A DNA stretch of 64,000 nucleotides from NCBI GenBank assembly GCA_030693335.1, contig JAUYAU010000004.1, positions 271,482-335,481 on the forward strand. Reading direction: 5' to 3'. The stretch comes from Sulfuricurvum sp. Its GTDB lineage: Bacteria; Campylobacterota; Campylobacteria; Campylobacterales; Sulfurimonadaceae. The position numbers and the translations under genes are program-made. Below are positions 1-10,196 of the stretch, piece after piece (the first letter of the stretch is position 1; each line of letters opens with the position of its first letter). The notes under the pieces were generated by a model. It saw only the letters and a list, made by a program, of their open reading frames with translations. It made no database searches and was not told the DNA's origin.

Positions 1-581
1 TTGCCCTTATGTCTACACTTATGTATGGTGTCGTGTATGCAATTGTCAAAGTGATGCACAAAGATACCCCACACAAAGCTACCATGCGTGTTTTCAGTAT
101 GCTTCAAGTCCTTACCGCATCCTCATTTGCATTTAGCCATGGCGCCAACGATATCGCAAATGCTATTGGGCCTTTTGCCGCTATCATCGATATTTTAGCT
201 ACTGGAAACATCAATACCGACGCACCGGTTCCCATCATTGCCATGGCAACCTTCGGAGTGGCATTGGTAGCGGGATTGTGGTTTATCGGTAAAGAAGTTA
301 TCGATACTGTTGGCAGTCGTATCACCGAGATTTTTCCAGTAACAGGGTTTGCAGCAGAACTGGGAGCGACTCTCGTTATATTGCTCGCTACGAAAATGGG
401 GATTCCTGTCTCTTCAACGCATATTTTAGTGGGTGCTGTTATCGGTATCGGGATGCTTAATCGCAATGCCAATTGGGCGTTGATGCGTCCTATTGCATTG
501 GCGTGGGTTATTACCCTCCCTGCCGCGGCTGCAATGGCAGCAATTTTCTTTTTTCTACTTAAAATCATATTCGGCTATTAA
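1..581 (+). CDS. Inorganic phosphate transporter, PiT family (3' part only)
   Basis: The visible part is the C-terminal portion of a PiT-type permease, an integral inner-membrane protein that takes up phosphate (or metal-phosphate) with a cation. The frame is open to the left edge, so the true start lies outside the window; the ATG at 9 in the ORF track is internal. The family signature is clear: SHGANDIANAIGPFAAI matches the PiT repeat motif with the invariant GANDxANA. A second part of the repeat, GIPVSSTHILVGAVIGIG, follows, and several hydrophobic helices end at an abrupt C terminus. The stop codon sits inside the loop of a strong hairpin that should end the transcript. The convergent gene on the other side is queF. 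PiT family membership is sure; the exact substrate is inferred. Confidence 0.9.
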   Translation, partial: ALMSTLMYGVVYAIVKVMHKDTPHKATMRVFSMLQVLTASSFAFSHGANDIANAIGPFAAIIDILATGNINTDAPVPIIAMATFGVALVAGLWFIGKEVIDTVGSRITEIFPVTGFAAELGATLVILLATKMGIPVSSTHILVGAVIGIGMLNRNANWALMRPIALAWVITLPAAAAMAAIFFFLLKIIFGY

Positions 582-597
582 GCCGAATTATTTTTCC
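569..597 (+). terminator. Intrinsic terminator overlapping the end of the phosphate transporter gene
   Basis: ATTCGGCT (569-576) and AGCCGAAT (581-588) form a perfect 8-bp stem around ATTA, followed by TATTTTT. The stem uses the last codons and stop codon of the transporter gene and extends to the stop of queF, so it probably serves the plus-strand transcript mainly. On the minus strand the tract after the stem is less T-rich. Confidence 0.8.
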
Positions 598-971
598 ATC
601 TTTTCACTATCAATCTCAATCACCGTATGAACATTGCCTCGCGGATAAAAATCCGCAACCACTTTTAAGCGCTTAGGAGCGATTTTATCCTCAAAGAGGC
701 TGTAAATCTCGTTAGCACTGTTTTCGTGCGAAATATGGCGGTTTCTGAATGAATTAATGTACAACTTGATCGCTTTGAGTTCTGCTACAAATTTATTGGG
801 TGTATATTCAATGTAAATGGTGGCAAAATCGGGATAACCGCTGCGAGGACACAAACAAGTAAACTCCGGCAGCGTCACTTTAACGACATAATCACGTTCA
901 TGGGCATTGGGCCATATCTCAAAATCTTTTTCAACATCGAAATCAGCGACGATTTGTTCTCCGTATTTCAT
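588..971 (-). CDS. queF: NADPH-dependent 7-cyano-7-deazaguanine reductase QueF
   Basis: Reduces preQ0 to preQ1 in the biosynthesis of the tRNA nucleoside queuosine, a cytoplasmic NADPH-dependent nitrile reduction. At 127 residues it is the short, unimodular (type I, Bacillus-like) form. The catalytic motif CLCPRSGYPDFA contains the expected nucleophilic Cys (residue 41) and, seven residues on, the general-acid Asp (residue 48). The QueF signature ELKAIKLYINSFRNRHISHE follows and includes the NADPH-binding segment. The ATG is preceded by AGGAA at a good distance. It sits 2 bp after the GGDEF/EAL gene and is probably co-transcribed from the gyrB side. No preQ1 riboswitch is visible, since there is no leader. 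Identification is firm. Confidence 0.95.
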   Translation of the reverse strand: MKYGEQIVADFDVEKDFEIWPNAHERDYVVKVTLPEFTCLCPRSGYPDFATIYIEYTPNKFVAELKAIKLYINSFRNRHISHENSANEIYSLFEDKIAPKRLKVVADFYPRGNVHTVIEIDSEKMEK

Positions 972-973
972 TT

Positions 974-2362
974 TTATTCCTTTACTGTAATGTTTCCGTG
1001 AAAGTTGCCTTGACGGTAGTTGATTTTTAGCGCTTTGATGACCTTGTCACTCTCTTCATCCTCAATCATATTCATCCAGGTGGCCGCTCCGCACAAATGG
1101 GCGGTAATATTAAGTCCTTGAAGAATATTTTGATATTTTTCTTCTTTGATATGGCGTGTATAGAGGGAATCAAAACGGACATAGTCAACGTCCAGCTCTT
1201 TGAGATACATCATTGTTGTATGATTCATACCGTATTTATCCAAAGCAATTTTATACCCTACCGCCCGATACTGTGCAATCTGCTCTTTAAAGCGCTTGAC
1301 TTGATGGCAATACTCTTTTTCATCAAACATAAGGATGATTTTTCCTTTTGCATCAGGATAACGCTGTAAGAGCTCCAGCGCAAATTGAAAAAATAATCCG
1401 TTACGCAGTGTTACCGATGAAACCGTGACAATATAATGTCCTGCATCCTCACAAGCCAGCTTAATTGAAAGCTCTAATATATTGCTTTCATGTTCTCTTA
1501 TTTTTCCAATACGGTTTAAAAAAGGGATAAAACGGCTTTGATGAATAAGCCCTCCATTTTTATTGACCAGCTTAAAGGATGTCTCAAACATGGATCTTTT
1601 GTCACAGCAAACCGTTTGCAGAGCAATGGAATAACGCTGTGATTTTAGTGCCTCCAATACAGCTTCTTCAAGCTCATGCGGAATAATATCATCACGATCG
1701 GTAAAAGTTTTTTTCTCTTTATTTGCATATTGCAGTTCATACAAACGTGTTATGATCTCTTTTGGCTGTTTAATAAGTTTGGTATCAAGTAAAACAGCTG
1801 ACAGTTTTACCTCAATCTCATTTATCAGTGTCTCTTGATGTTTTGCCAAAAACAGCTCGACCAAAGCAGTATTAGCCTCTTTTTCGCCTATGAGCAAAAG
1901 GATAAAATCACCCCCTTTAAATCGGCAAACAGGAAGTGTTTTAATCTCTTTTGAAGTGAAAAAATCGTTAATTTGCATTGCTGCATTTTTAAGAACTTCA
2001 TCTCCGTTTTTGACCCCGTAACGTTCATTAATTCCCAAAAGGTTATCAATGCTGATCATCACTATCGTACCAGTTTTACGTTTGATAAAACTGTGAAAAA
2101 GTTTGAAAAAATACTCTGGTGTAAAAGTATGGGTAATTTGTTCGGTGATATGTTCATAGCTGCTTTGATTAATCAAAAAAAAGAGGAAATAAATGGCCAT
2201 TGCAAACAGAAGTAAAGCAAGAACAATAAGAGAATCAACTGTAGAGTGTTCTTGTGAAAAAAGGGCATAAAGAGCGATAGCACTCATCAAAAAAATGGGT
2301 AAACCCATCCGTAGCGCTAACACAAAACGATGAGAACGCTCTTTCTTTTCGGTATAGGTCAT
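974..2362 (-). CDS. Membrane protein with degenerate GGDEF and EAL-like domains
   Basis: A 462-residue protein with two hydrophobic segments near the N terminus (about residues 16-36 and 43-64). A GGDEF-fold region follows (about 80-210) and then an EAL-fold region (about 230-455). Both active sites look broken. The GGDEF position reads RFKGGDFILL, lacking the usual GG(D/E)EF, and the EAL motif is replaced by FETSFKLV. Remnants of the fold remain, such as MISIDNLLGINERYG, ALDKYGMNHTTMMYLKELDVDYVRFD and a late GNFHG resembling the QGxxxG of EAL proteins. It may therefore sense or bind c-di-GMP, or act through protein contacts, rather than make or hydrolyse it; this is inference. The ATG follows the gyrB stop directly, so translation is probably coupled to gyrB. 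No specific name can be given. Confidence 0.75.
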   Translation of the reverse strand: MTYTEKKERSHRFVLALRMGLPIFLMSAIALYALFSQEHSTVDSLIVLALLLFAMAIYFLFFLINQSSYEHITEQITHTFTPEYFFKLFHSFIKRKTGTIVMISIDNLLGINERYGVKNGDEVLKNAAMQINDFFTSKEIKTLPVCRFKGGDFILLLIGEKEANTALVELFLAKHQETLINEIEVKLSAVLLDTKLIKQPKEIITRLYELQYANKEKKTFTDRDDIIPHELEEAVLEALKSQRYSIALQTVCCDKRSMFETSFKLVNKNGGLIHQSRFIPFLNRIGKIREHESNILELSIKLACEDAGHYIVTVSSVTLRNGLFFQFALELLQRYPDAKGKIILMFDEKEYCHQVKRFKEQIAQYRAVGYKIALDKYGMNHTTMMYLKELDVDYVRFDSLYTRHIKEEKYQNILQGLNITAHLCGAATWMNMIEDEESDKVIKALKINYRQGNFHGNITVKE

Positions 2363-4729
<2,367 letters not shown>

Positions 4730-4740
4730 CTAAAAATGAA

Positions 4741-4770
4741 GTTTTATGAAATAAAACCCTAAAAAGGGCT
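4741..4770 (-). terminator. Weak terminator-like hairpins between dnaN and gyrB
   Basis: Read on the minus strand after dnaN, AGCCCTTTTTAGGGTTTTATTT gives a 4-bp CCCT/AGGG stem with a T-rich tail. It is followed at once by a second hairpin, GTTTTAT/ATAAAAC. The stems are short, so partial attenuation between dnaN and gyrB is more likely than full termination. Evidence is inspection only. Confidence 0.35.
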
Positions 4771-4787
4771 AAAAGAAGAGTTTATGT

Positions 4788-5855
4788 TTAGATAACGATT
4801 GGCATGACGATGGTTTTAAAATTTCCTTCTTTTATGACGAAAGGCTGATTGGATTCATTGGCTTCCAATGTGAATTCATTACCACTGATCTGTCCTAAAA
4901 AATCAAGTATGTATCGGCTATTAATGGCTAGTATAAAAGGAGAATCAAAACCATTTTCTATTTCTACTGCTGTTTTTGCTTCAATATTATCGTCACTTAA
5001 ACTTTCAAAAAGAATTGAATCACTTTGAAAGGTTAATTTTAAATCATTGGAAATAGTGGTTATTTGCTTAATGGCCGTGATAATAGTTGTTTTTGGAAGT
5101 ATTATAGAGCGTGATGACTCTTTTGGAATTATACGGGTGTAATCAGGAAATTTACCATTGATAAGTTTGGTAAAAAAGAGTGAGTCATCAGATTTGATGA
5201 TTAAATGGGTGTTGTCATAATAAATTTCTATATTGTTTGAAAACAGTTTTTGAATTTCTATAATTGCTTTTTTTGGAACAATAATGGAAAGTTCATGGTC
5301 GTTTTGACTTTCAATATGAACGAGGGCCAATCGTCTTGTATCGGTAGATACAAAGTTGATTTGATTATTTTTAATATCGATCAATGCACCGTTTAATTCA
5401 AATTTTGGATTATTGGTATCGGTTGCCGGTGTTATTTTTTTTAATGATTCTATCAAAATCTGTGAATTGATTTCTATTTTTGGTTTTTCATCAGTAGTTG
5501 GAAATTGTGGAAATTCAGAACTTTTATACGTTGGTAATTTAAAGTTAGAACGTTTTTGACGTATATGAAGATTTTCTTTTATCAGTTCTATTTCTATTTC
5601 TTCATCTTTTAATATGCGTATGATATCAAGGAGTTTTTTGCCGCTTGCAGTTACGGAGCCTGGTTCTGTTATTGTCAAAGCATTTGTTTGAATGGTTAAA
5701 CCGATTTCATAATCAGTAGCTTTTGCATTCAGAATTCTTCCATCTGTACTTAATAAGATATGTGATGTTATTTGAGAAGTATCTTTTTTTTCTAGGAAAG
5801 GTTGAAGATGAAGTAATATATTTTCCAAAACGGATTTATCAATGGTTATTTTCAT
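4788..5855 (-). CDS. dnaN: DNA polymerase III beta subunit (sliding clamp)
   Basis: Forms the dimeric ring clamp that tethers the replicative polymerase to DNA and recruits other clamp-binding proteins. The 355-residue protein has the three-fold clamp architecture. Recognisable segments include KKLLDIIRILKDEEIEIE in the first domain, DTRRLALVHIE in the second (matching the TDGHRLA-like element of clamps), and the C-terminal ending PFVIKEGNFKTIVMPIVI, close to the usual YVVMPMRL terminus. The gene is AT-rich, like dnaA next to it. It lies between dnaA and gyrB in the conserved order. The dnaA-dnaN intergenic region carries DnaA-box-like sequences, so initiation at the origin and dnaN expression may affect one another. 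Confidence 0.97.
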   Translation of the reverse strand: MKITIDKSVLENILLHLQPFLEKKDTSQITSHILLSTDGRILNAKATDYEIGLTIQTNALTITEPGSVTASGKKLLDIIRILKDEEIEIELIKENLHIRQKRSNFKLPTYKSSEFPQFPTTDEKPKIEINSQILIESLKKITPATDTNNPKFELNGALIDIKNNQINFVSTDTRRLALVHIESQNDHELSIIVPKKAIIEIQKLFSNNIEIYYDNTHLIIKSDDSLFFTKLINGKFPDYTRIIPKESSRSIILPKTTIITAIKQITTISNDLKLTFQSDSILFESLSDDNIEAKTAVEIENGFDSPFILAINSRYILDFLGQISGNEFTLEANESNQPFVIKEGNFKTIVMPIVI

Positions 5856-5904
5856 AACGTATTTCCTTTTTAATTTATATCTTAAATAGTTAGTAGTTAG
5901 TAAT

Positions 5905-6005
5905 AAGGGGGTGTGAATGTGTGAACAAACACATATTCCCTCTCACAGCTGGGATGAACAGATGTGACCAAAAGGTTTTGTTTCATTCACATCTATTCAC
6001 TTTGC
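5905..6005. other. Candidate oriC part downstream of dnaA: DnaA-box cluster
   Basis: The dnaA-dnaN intergenic region holds nonamers resembling the Campylobacterota DnaA box (core TTCACA). They are TGTGAATGT at 5912-5920 and TGTGAACAA at 5920-5928 (both reverse orientation), and TCATTCACA at 5983-5991 (forward). Weaker matches are TGTGACCAA at 5964-5972 and TCTATTCAC just before 6001. Bipartite origins flanking dnaA are established for Helicobacter pylori and reported for relatives. That this region acts as an origin here is inference from box clustering and gene context. Confidence 0.55.
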
Positions 6006-6048
6006 TAAAGAATTATATCTTTTTTAGTTTCCCTTTACAATCAGATCT

Positions 6049-7380
6049 TTATTCTGAGGTGATTGTTGAGATTTTATTAGAGAGTTCATCTATTTTTATT
6101 TTGAAATCTTCATCATTTTTTATAAGTTCATTGATTTTTTTCATCGTATGACTAACAGCCGTATGATCTTTCATCCCAAAGTATTGAGCAAGTTGTGGCA
6201 TTGAATTGGGTGTTAAATTGCGAGAAAGATAAATAGCGATTCTTCGTGCATAAACGATATTGCTGTTACGGCTTTTTGAACGGATTTCACTTGTTTTTAC
6301 ATTGAGTTCTTTGGAAACAATTTCCATAATGAGATCGGTTGTAATATTATTTCGTTTTTCAGCCATTTGTTCTTTTAAAACATTGCGTGCAAATTCTATA
6401 TTGACATCAACTCCCATGAGTTGAGAATAGGCATTGAGTTTTGAGAGGATTCCCTCAATTTCTCTTGTGTTATTTTCAATAATGGTTGCTACGTAATTAA
6501 TCACTTCTTTATCCAGTTTGACACGGTTGATTTCGCATTTTTTCTTGATAATCTCAATTTTTGTTTCAAGCTCAGGTGGTTGTATATCGGCAACCAAACC
6601 CCACTCAAAACGGCTTTTGAGCCGCTCTTCGAGACCTGCTATTTTTTTAGGGTGTTTATCGGATGTAATAATAATTTGCTTGTTTTCATTACGAAGAGCC
6701 TCAAAAGTATGAAAAAATTCTTCTTGTATTTGATTCTTATTACTTAAAAATTGAATATCGTCTATAAGGAGCAAGTCACACTTACGGTATTTATCTTTGA
6801 ACCTGTCCATGGTACGATTACTAAGATGACGGCTAAAATCGTTAAGAAATTGTTCTACTGAAGTATAAATAACCGTTTTGCCTTGCGCCAGCATTACATT
6901 TCCTACCGCTTGCATCAGATGGGTTTTTCCTAAACCGACTCCGCCGTAAATAAAGAGAGGATTATAAACAATACCCGGTTTTTCACTTACACTTTTTGCT
7001 GCCACATACGCAAAATTGTTAGAACCGCCTACAACAAAATTATCAAAGGTATAGGATGGATTGAGTAGGGCAACGGGTGTTTTATCGCTGTGTGTTTGTA
7101 TGGCGGGAGCAGAGTGTTGAGCAGATGCCGTATTTTGAGATTTGACGAGAATCGATACGGAGGGCTTTACTCCGGTTTTGATTTCAAAGAGGTGAGATAT
7201 TTTATCGGCATATTTTGTTCGTATCCAATTGGCTATTAAAAGGTTTGGTGCGTTAAATACCGCCAAATTACTTTTAGATTCTTCTTCATTAAAAGAGAGC
7301 TGTTTTATGTAACGTGTGTAATCAATTTCATTTATCTCATTTTTGAGCATTTGGATAACCATGCTGCCGATATTGTTCAT
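6049..7380 (-). CDS. dnaA: Chromosomal replication initiator protein DnaA
   Basis: AAA+ initiator that binds DnaA boxes at oriC, oligomerises with ATP, opens the duplex and loads the helicase. The 443-residue protein shows the N-terminal domain I, a short variable linker rich in Ala/Ser/Gln (about 80-105), Walker A GGVGLGKTH at 146-154, Walker B LLLIDDIQFL, and the sensor region NENKQIIITSDKHPKK. The C-terminal DNA-binding domain carries the DnaA signature PQLAQYFGMKDHTAVSHTM. DnaA-box-like sequences lie on both sides of the gene, consistent with autoregulation and a split origin. It diverges from ruvC. Identification is certain. Confidence 0.98.
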   Translation of the reverse strand: MNNIGSMVIQMLKNEINEIDYTRYIKQLSFNEEESKSNLAVFNAPNLLIANWIRTKYADKISHLFEIKTGVKPSVSILVKSQNTASAQHSAPAIQTHSDKTPVALLNPSYTFDNFVVGGSNNFAYVAAKSVSEKPGIVYNPLFIYGGVGLGKTHLMQAVGNVMLAQGKTVIYTSVEQFLNDFSRHLSNRTMDRFKDKYRKCDLLLIDDIQFLSNKNQIQEEFFHTFEALRNENKQIIITSDKHPKKIAGLEERLKSRFEWGLVADIQPPELETKIEIIKKKCEINRVKLDKEVINYVATIIENNTREIEGILSKLNAYSQLMGVDVNIEFARNVLKEQMAEKRNNITTDLIMEIVSKELNVKTSEIRSKSRNSNIVYARRIAIYLSRNLTPNSMPQLAQYFGMKDHTAVSHTMKKINELIKNDEDFKIKIDELSNKISTITSE

Positions 7381-7389
7381 TTTTTCTCC

Positions 7390-7485
7390 AACTATGTGAA
7401 TAGTAATGGTAATAATACACTTTTTTCCCTATAATTGGGGATATGTTTGATGTGAATAAGTTTTTTTACATATGTGAATGGAGAA
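7390..7485. other. Candidate oriC part upstream of dnaA: DnaA boxes in the ruvC-dnaA intergenic region
   Basis: Three same-orientation nonamers with TGTGAA cores lie in the 108-bp gap: TGTGAATAG at 7395-7403, TGTGAATAA at 7451-7459 and TGTGAATGG at 7473-7481. On the complementary strand they read CTATTCACA, TTATTCACA and CCATTCACA. The second is one base from the E. coli consensus. They overlap the divergent promoters of dnaA and ruvC, so they could serve both initiation and autoregulation. Function is inferred. Confidence 0.6.
7430..7435 (+). promoter_or_regulatory. Candidate -10 element for ruvC
   Basis: A perfect TATAAT stands 53 bp before the ruvC ATG. A T-rich stretch (TTTTTTCCC) precedes it, as is common in Campylobacterota promoters, which often lack a recognisable -35. 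It lies among the DnaA boxes. Confidence 0.45.
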
Positions 7486-7488
7486 TGA

Positions 7489-7983
7489 ATGCTGATTTTA
7501 GGAATCGATCCTGGTACGCGAAATTGCGGATACGCCCTTATTTTATTGGATGGGCATAAAATTAAATTGATCGAAGCGGGACTGGTAAAGATAAAAAGCG
7601 AAGGGCTTCAACATCAGATTCCACAAATTGCCGAAGCAATCGAACAATTATTTGCAGCGCATAAAATTGATGAAGTTGCGATGGAAGATATTTTTTATGC
7701 GCACAATCCAAAAACGGTTTTAAAATTGGCGCAATTTCGGGGAGCCATTATGTTAAAACTTTTGCAAGAGCATGGTGAATTTTCTGAATATACGGCTTTA
7801 CAAGTTAAAAAAGCACTGACTGGAAAAGCAAAAGCCGCCAAAGAGCAGGTTGCATTTATGGTCAAACAAATATTAGGAATAACTAAAGAGATAAAACCGA
7901 TGGATATCACGGATGCTATGGCAGTTGCAATAACACATGCTCAAAGAGTAAAGTTGGAGAAAGGAAAGCAAAAAGTACTATAA
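7489..7983 (+). CDS. ruvC: Crossover junction endodeoxyribonuclease RuvC
   Basis: Dimeric, Mg-dependent nuclease that resolves Holliday junctions by symmetric nicking, acting with the RuvAB branch-migration motor. At 164 residues it has the usual length. The retroviral-integrase-like fold is shown by [14 protein letters not shown], with catalytic Asp7, by the acidic residue in [23 protein letters not shown], and by the final acidic pair in [14 protein letters not shown]. The ATG is preceded by GGAGA. The gene diverges from dnaA, a placement also seen in related genomes, across a small region with three DnaA-box-like sequences. ruvA and ruvB are not in the window. Confidence 0.96.
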   Translation: MLILGIDPGTRNCGYALILLDGHKIKLIEAGLVKIKSEGLQHQIPQIAEAIEQLFAAHKIDEVAMEDIFYAHNPKTVLKLAQFRGAIMLKLLQEHGEFSEYTALQVKKALTGKAKAAKEQVAFMVKQILGITKEIKPMDITDAMAVAITHAQRVKLEKGKQKVL

Positions 7984-8447
7984 GCGGCTAACACACCAGG
8001 AGAGCCGCTAAGTCGGAAGTGTATCGGTACTTTCCTTATAATTTATCCTATATTCTTCAATGAACATTTTTTTTAAGCCATCCGGATTAAATACCTGAAA
8101 AAAACATTAAGAAGCAAAAAAAATGGTTATTTTTTTCAAAATGTGTAGTATTCACACTGTGAGCGGAATGTGAATAAATGTTTCTAAAATATACTTATTA
8201 TTCCTATAACTTTTACCTATTTCAGAAATAATTTATCTAAATTGTACCTAAAAGATGTTTTCTTTCTTTCCGAGCAAACCCCCTAAAATAGGGGTCTCTA
8301 AAAGAAAAAAAAGAAATAACAGCACTTCAGTATTCTTTAAGCGCCTGTTATAAAAAGTTATTCACATTTTAAAAGTTCATTCTCTGTAATAAACATGTAA
8401 TAATGATGTAACAAAACTGAAATAAACACAATTTACCATGTCATATC
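7984..8447. other. 464-bp intergenic region with DnaA boxes and an AT-rich stretch; possible third part of oriC
   Basis: No convincing gene is present. It contains GTATTCACA (8148-8156), TGTGAATAA (8169-8177, facing the first) and TTATTCACA (8358-8366). A very AT-rich segment (about 8176-8260) follows the first two and could be a duplex-unwinding element. A 7-bp inverted repeat AGCGGCT/AGCCGCT (7983-7989 / 8003-8009) right after the ruvC stop may end that transcript, although it lacks a T tract. A CCCCTA/TAGGGG hairpin lies at 8280-8294. Function as part of the origin is inferred from the repeated DnaA-box cores. Confidence 0.5.
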
Positions 8448-8471
8448 TTGATAGAATTAAAGGTAAATTTT

Positions 8472-10196
8472 ATGCTAAGTATTGAAACAATTTTAAAAAA
8501 AGAACATCCCGGATTATTCACCTATCCTGATTTGATTTCCAAAGTTGTCGTTGGACTCACACGTTTTGTTATACATGAAAACTCTATTAATCATTTTATG
8601 GACAATCATAAGAATAAAAATGGATTGGATTTTATCGATGCCGTTTTACAGCATGTGAATGTTTCCTATAAAGTTATTCATAGAGAGATTGAAAACATAC
8701 CGGCGATAGGAAAAGTCATTGTTGTTGCGAATCATCCATTGGGGGCTTTGGATGCTTTGTCGTTGATACAAATGATATGCAGTGTGCGACAGGATAAAAA
8801 AGTAAAAATTGTCGCCAATAAAATGCTTGGAAGTATCTCACAACTCAAAGACTTTATTATTGGTGTAGATAATTTTAACGACAAGCTCTCTCGAGATTCT
8901 CTGCGTAAGATTGATCAAGCGCTTCAAAGTGAAGAGGTTGTTATTTTTTTCCCAAGCGGTGAAGTATCTCGTGCCGGCATATTGGGTCAAAAAGAGGCAA
9001 AATGGAAAGGTGGCTTTGTAAAATTTGCCAAAAGAAACAATGCCCCAATTGTGCCGATCTTTATAAAAGCAAAAAACAGTTCCCTTTTTTATGCAGCATC
9101 GTGGATTTATAAACCGTTAGGGACTCTTTTGTTAGGTCATGAGATATTTGCCGCACGCAATCAAATATTTGATTTTAGAGTCGGTGAATTGATTAACTCT
9201 AAAGTTCTCAGCGATACGTCTATGGATGATGCTCATCATGCCCGAGTTTTTCGTAAACATCTCATGCGTCTTTCAAAGGGGAAGAAAGGGATTTATCCGA
9301 CTGAATGTTCCATTGGTCATCCTGTTTCACGTCAGGAGATACGGCAGGAATTAAAGCGGGGTGAACGTATTGGTGAGACAAGCGACAGTAAGCAAATCTA
9401 TTTAATAGAATACGATAAGGCTCCAAATTTGATGAATGAGATTGGTCGATTGCGTGAATATTCATTTCGTAAAGTAGGTGAGGGAAGTGGTAAGACGAGA
9501 GACATCGATGAATACGACCGTTATTATCATCATTTGCTACTGTGGGATGATGATGCCCTAGAGGTTGTGGGAGCGTATCGAATCGGTGAGTGCGGATGGA
9601 TACTCTCATGGCTTGGGAAGGAAGGTTTGTATCTCAATGAACTGTGTACGATGAGCAATGCTTTTGATCCCATCTTGGAAGACGCTATAGAGCTTGGGCG
9701 CAGTTTTGTTCAGCCAAAATATTGGGGAAGCCGTGCTTTGGATTATCTTTGGCAAGGCATCGGAGCGTACTTGGCACATAATCCTCATATCAAATACATG
9801 ATTGGACCGGTCAGCATCTCTGGAAGCTATCCTAAACATGCACAAGAAGCATTGGTTTATTTTTATACCCTTTACTTTGGTTGCGATCATCAGTATCTCA
9901 GAGCGCGCTCTGCTTTTCATTTATCCGATCATGTCAATGCAGAGTTTGCAGAGATCTTTTTAGGAGTTGATTATGAACAAGACTTTAGAGTTTTGAAGGA
10001 TTATCTTAAAACCTTTGACGTAGCAGTTCCTATGTTGTACAAACAATACAGTGAATTATGTGAAGCAGGGGGAGCGCAGTTTATAGATTTTGGGATTGAT
10101 GTTGATTTTAATAATTGTGTTGACGGCTATATTATGGTGGAGATAAATCGTATCAAAGAAATAAAACGCAAGCGCTATATCAAAGAGGTGGTGTAA
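8472..10196 (+). CDS. Bifunctional acyltransferase, probable ornithine lipid synthase of OlsF type
   Basis: The N-terminal half is a PlsC/LPLAT-type O-acyltransferase, with VANHPLGALDAL as the catalytic His-Asp motif and IFFPSGEVSRAG as a later acceptor-site motif. The C-terminal half, from about residue 290, resembles the GNAT-like hemolysin/OlsB family (LREYSFRKVGEGSGKTRDID). This N-to-C order matches OlsF, a single protein that makes the phosphorus-free membrane lipid ornithine lipid by N-acylating ornithine and then O-acylating lyso-ornithine lipid. The ORF track begins at a TTG (8448). The ATG at 8472 has AAAGG at proper spacing and is preferred, giving 574 residues. The gene end overlaps the convergent pseudouridine synthase by 17 bp. 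The domain calls are strong; the OlsF assignment is an inference from architecture. Confidence 0.72.
   Translation: MLSIETILKKEHPGLFTYPDLISKVVVGLTRFVIHENSINHFMDNHKNKNGLDFIDAVLQHVNVSYKVIHREIENIPAIGKVIVVANHPLGALDALSLIQMICSVRQDKKVKIVANKMLGSISQLKDFIIGVDNFNDKLSRDSLRKIDQALQSEEVVIFFPSGEVSRAGILGQKEAKWKGGFVKFAKRNNAPIVPIFIKAKNSSLFYAASWIYKPLGTLLLGHEIFAARNQIFDFRVGELINSKVLSDTSMDDAHHARVFRKHLMRLSKGKKGIYPTECSIGHPVSRQEIRQELKRGERIGETSDSKQIYLIEYDKAPNLMNEIGRLREYSFRKVGEGSGKTRDIDEYDRYYHHLLLWDDDALEVVGAYRIGECGWILSWLGKEGLYLNELCTMSNAFDPILEDAIELGRSFVQPKYWGSRALDYLWQGIGAYLAHNPHIKYMIGPVSISGSYPKHAQEALVYFYTLYFGCDHQYLRARSAFHLSDHVNAEFAEIFLGVDYEQDFRVLKDYLKTFDVAVPMLYKQYSELCEAGGAQFIDFGIDVDFNNCVDGYIMVEINRIKEIKRKRYIKEVV

Noticed and set aside
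588-971. preQ1 riboswitch for queF
   Set aside because: The gene has only 2 bp to its upstream neighbour, leaving no leader in which a riboswitch could fold.
8280-8294. CCCCTA-AAA-TAGGGG hairpin as a terminator
   Set aside because: No T tract on either strand directly after the stem and no gene ending close by. Kept only as part of the intergenic description.
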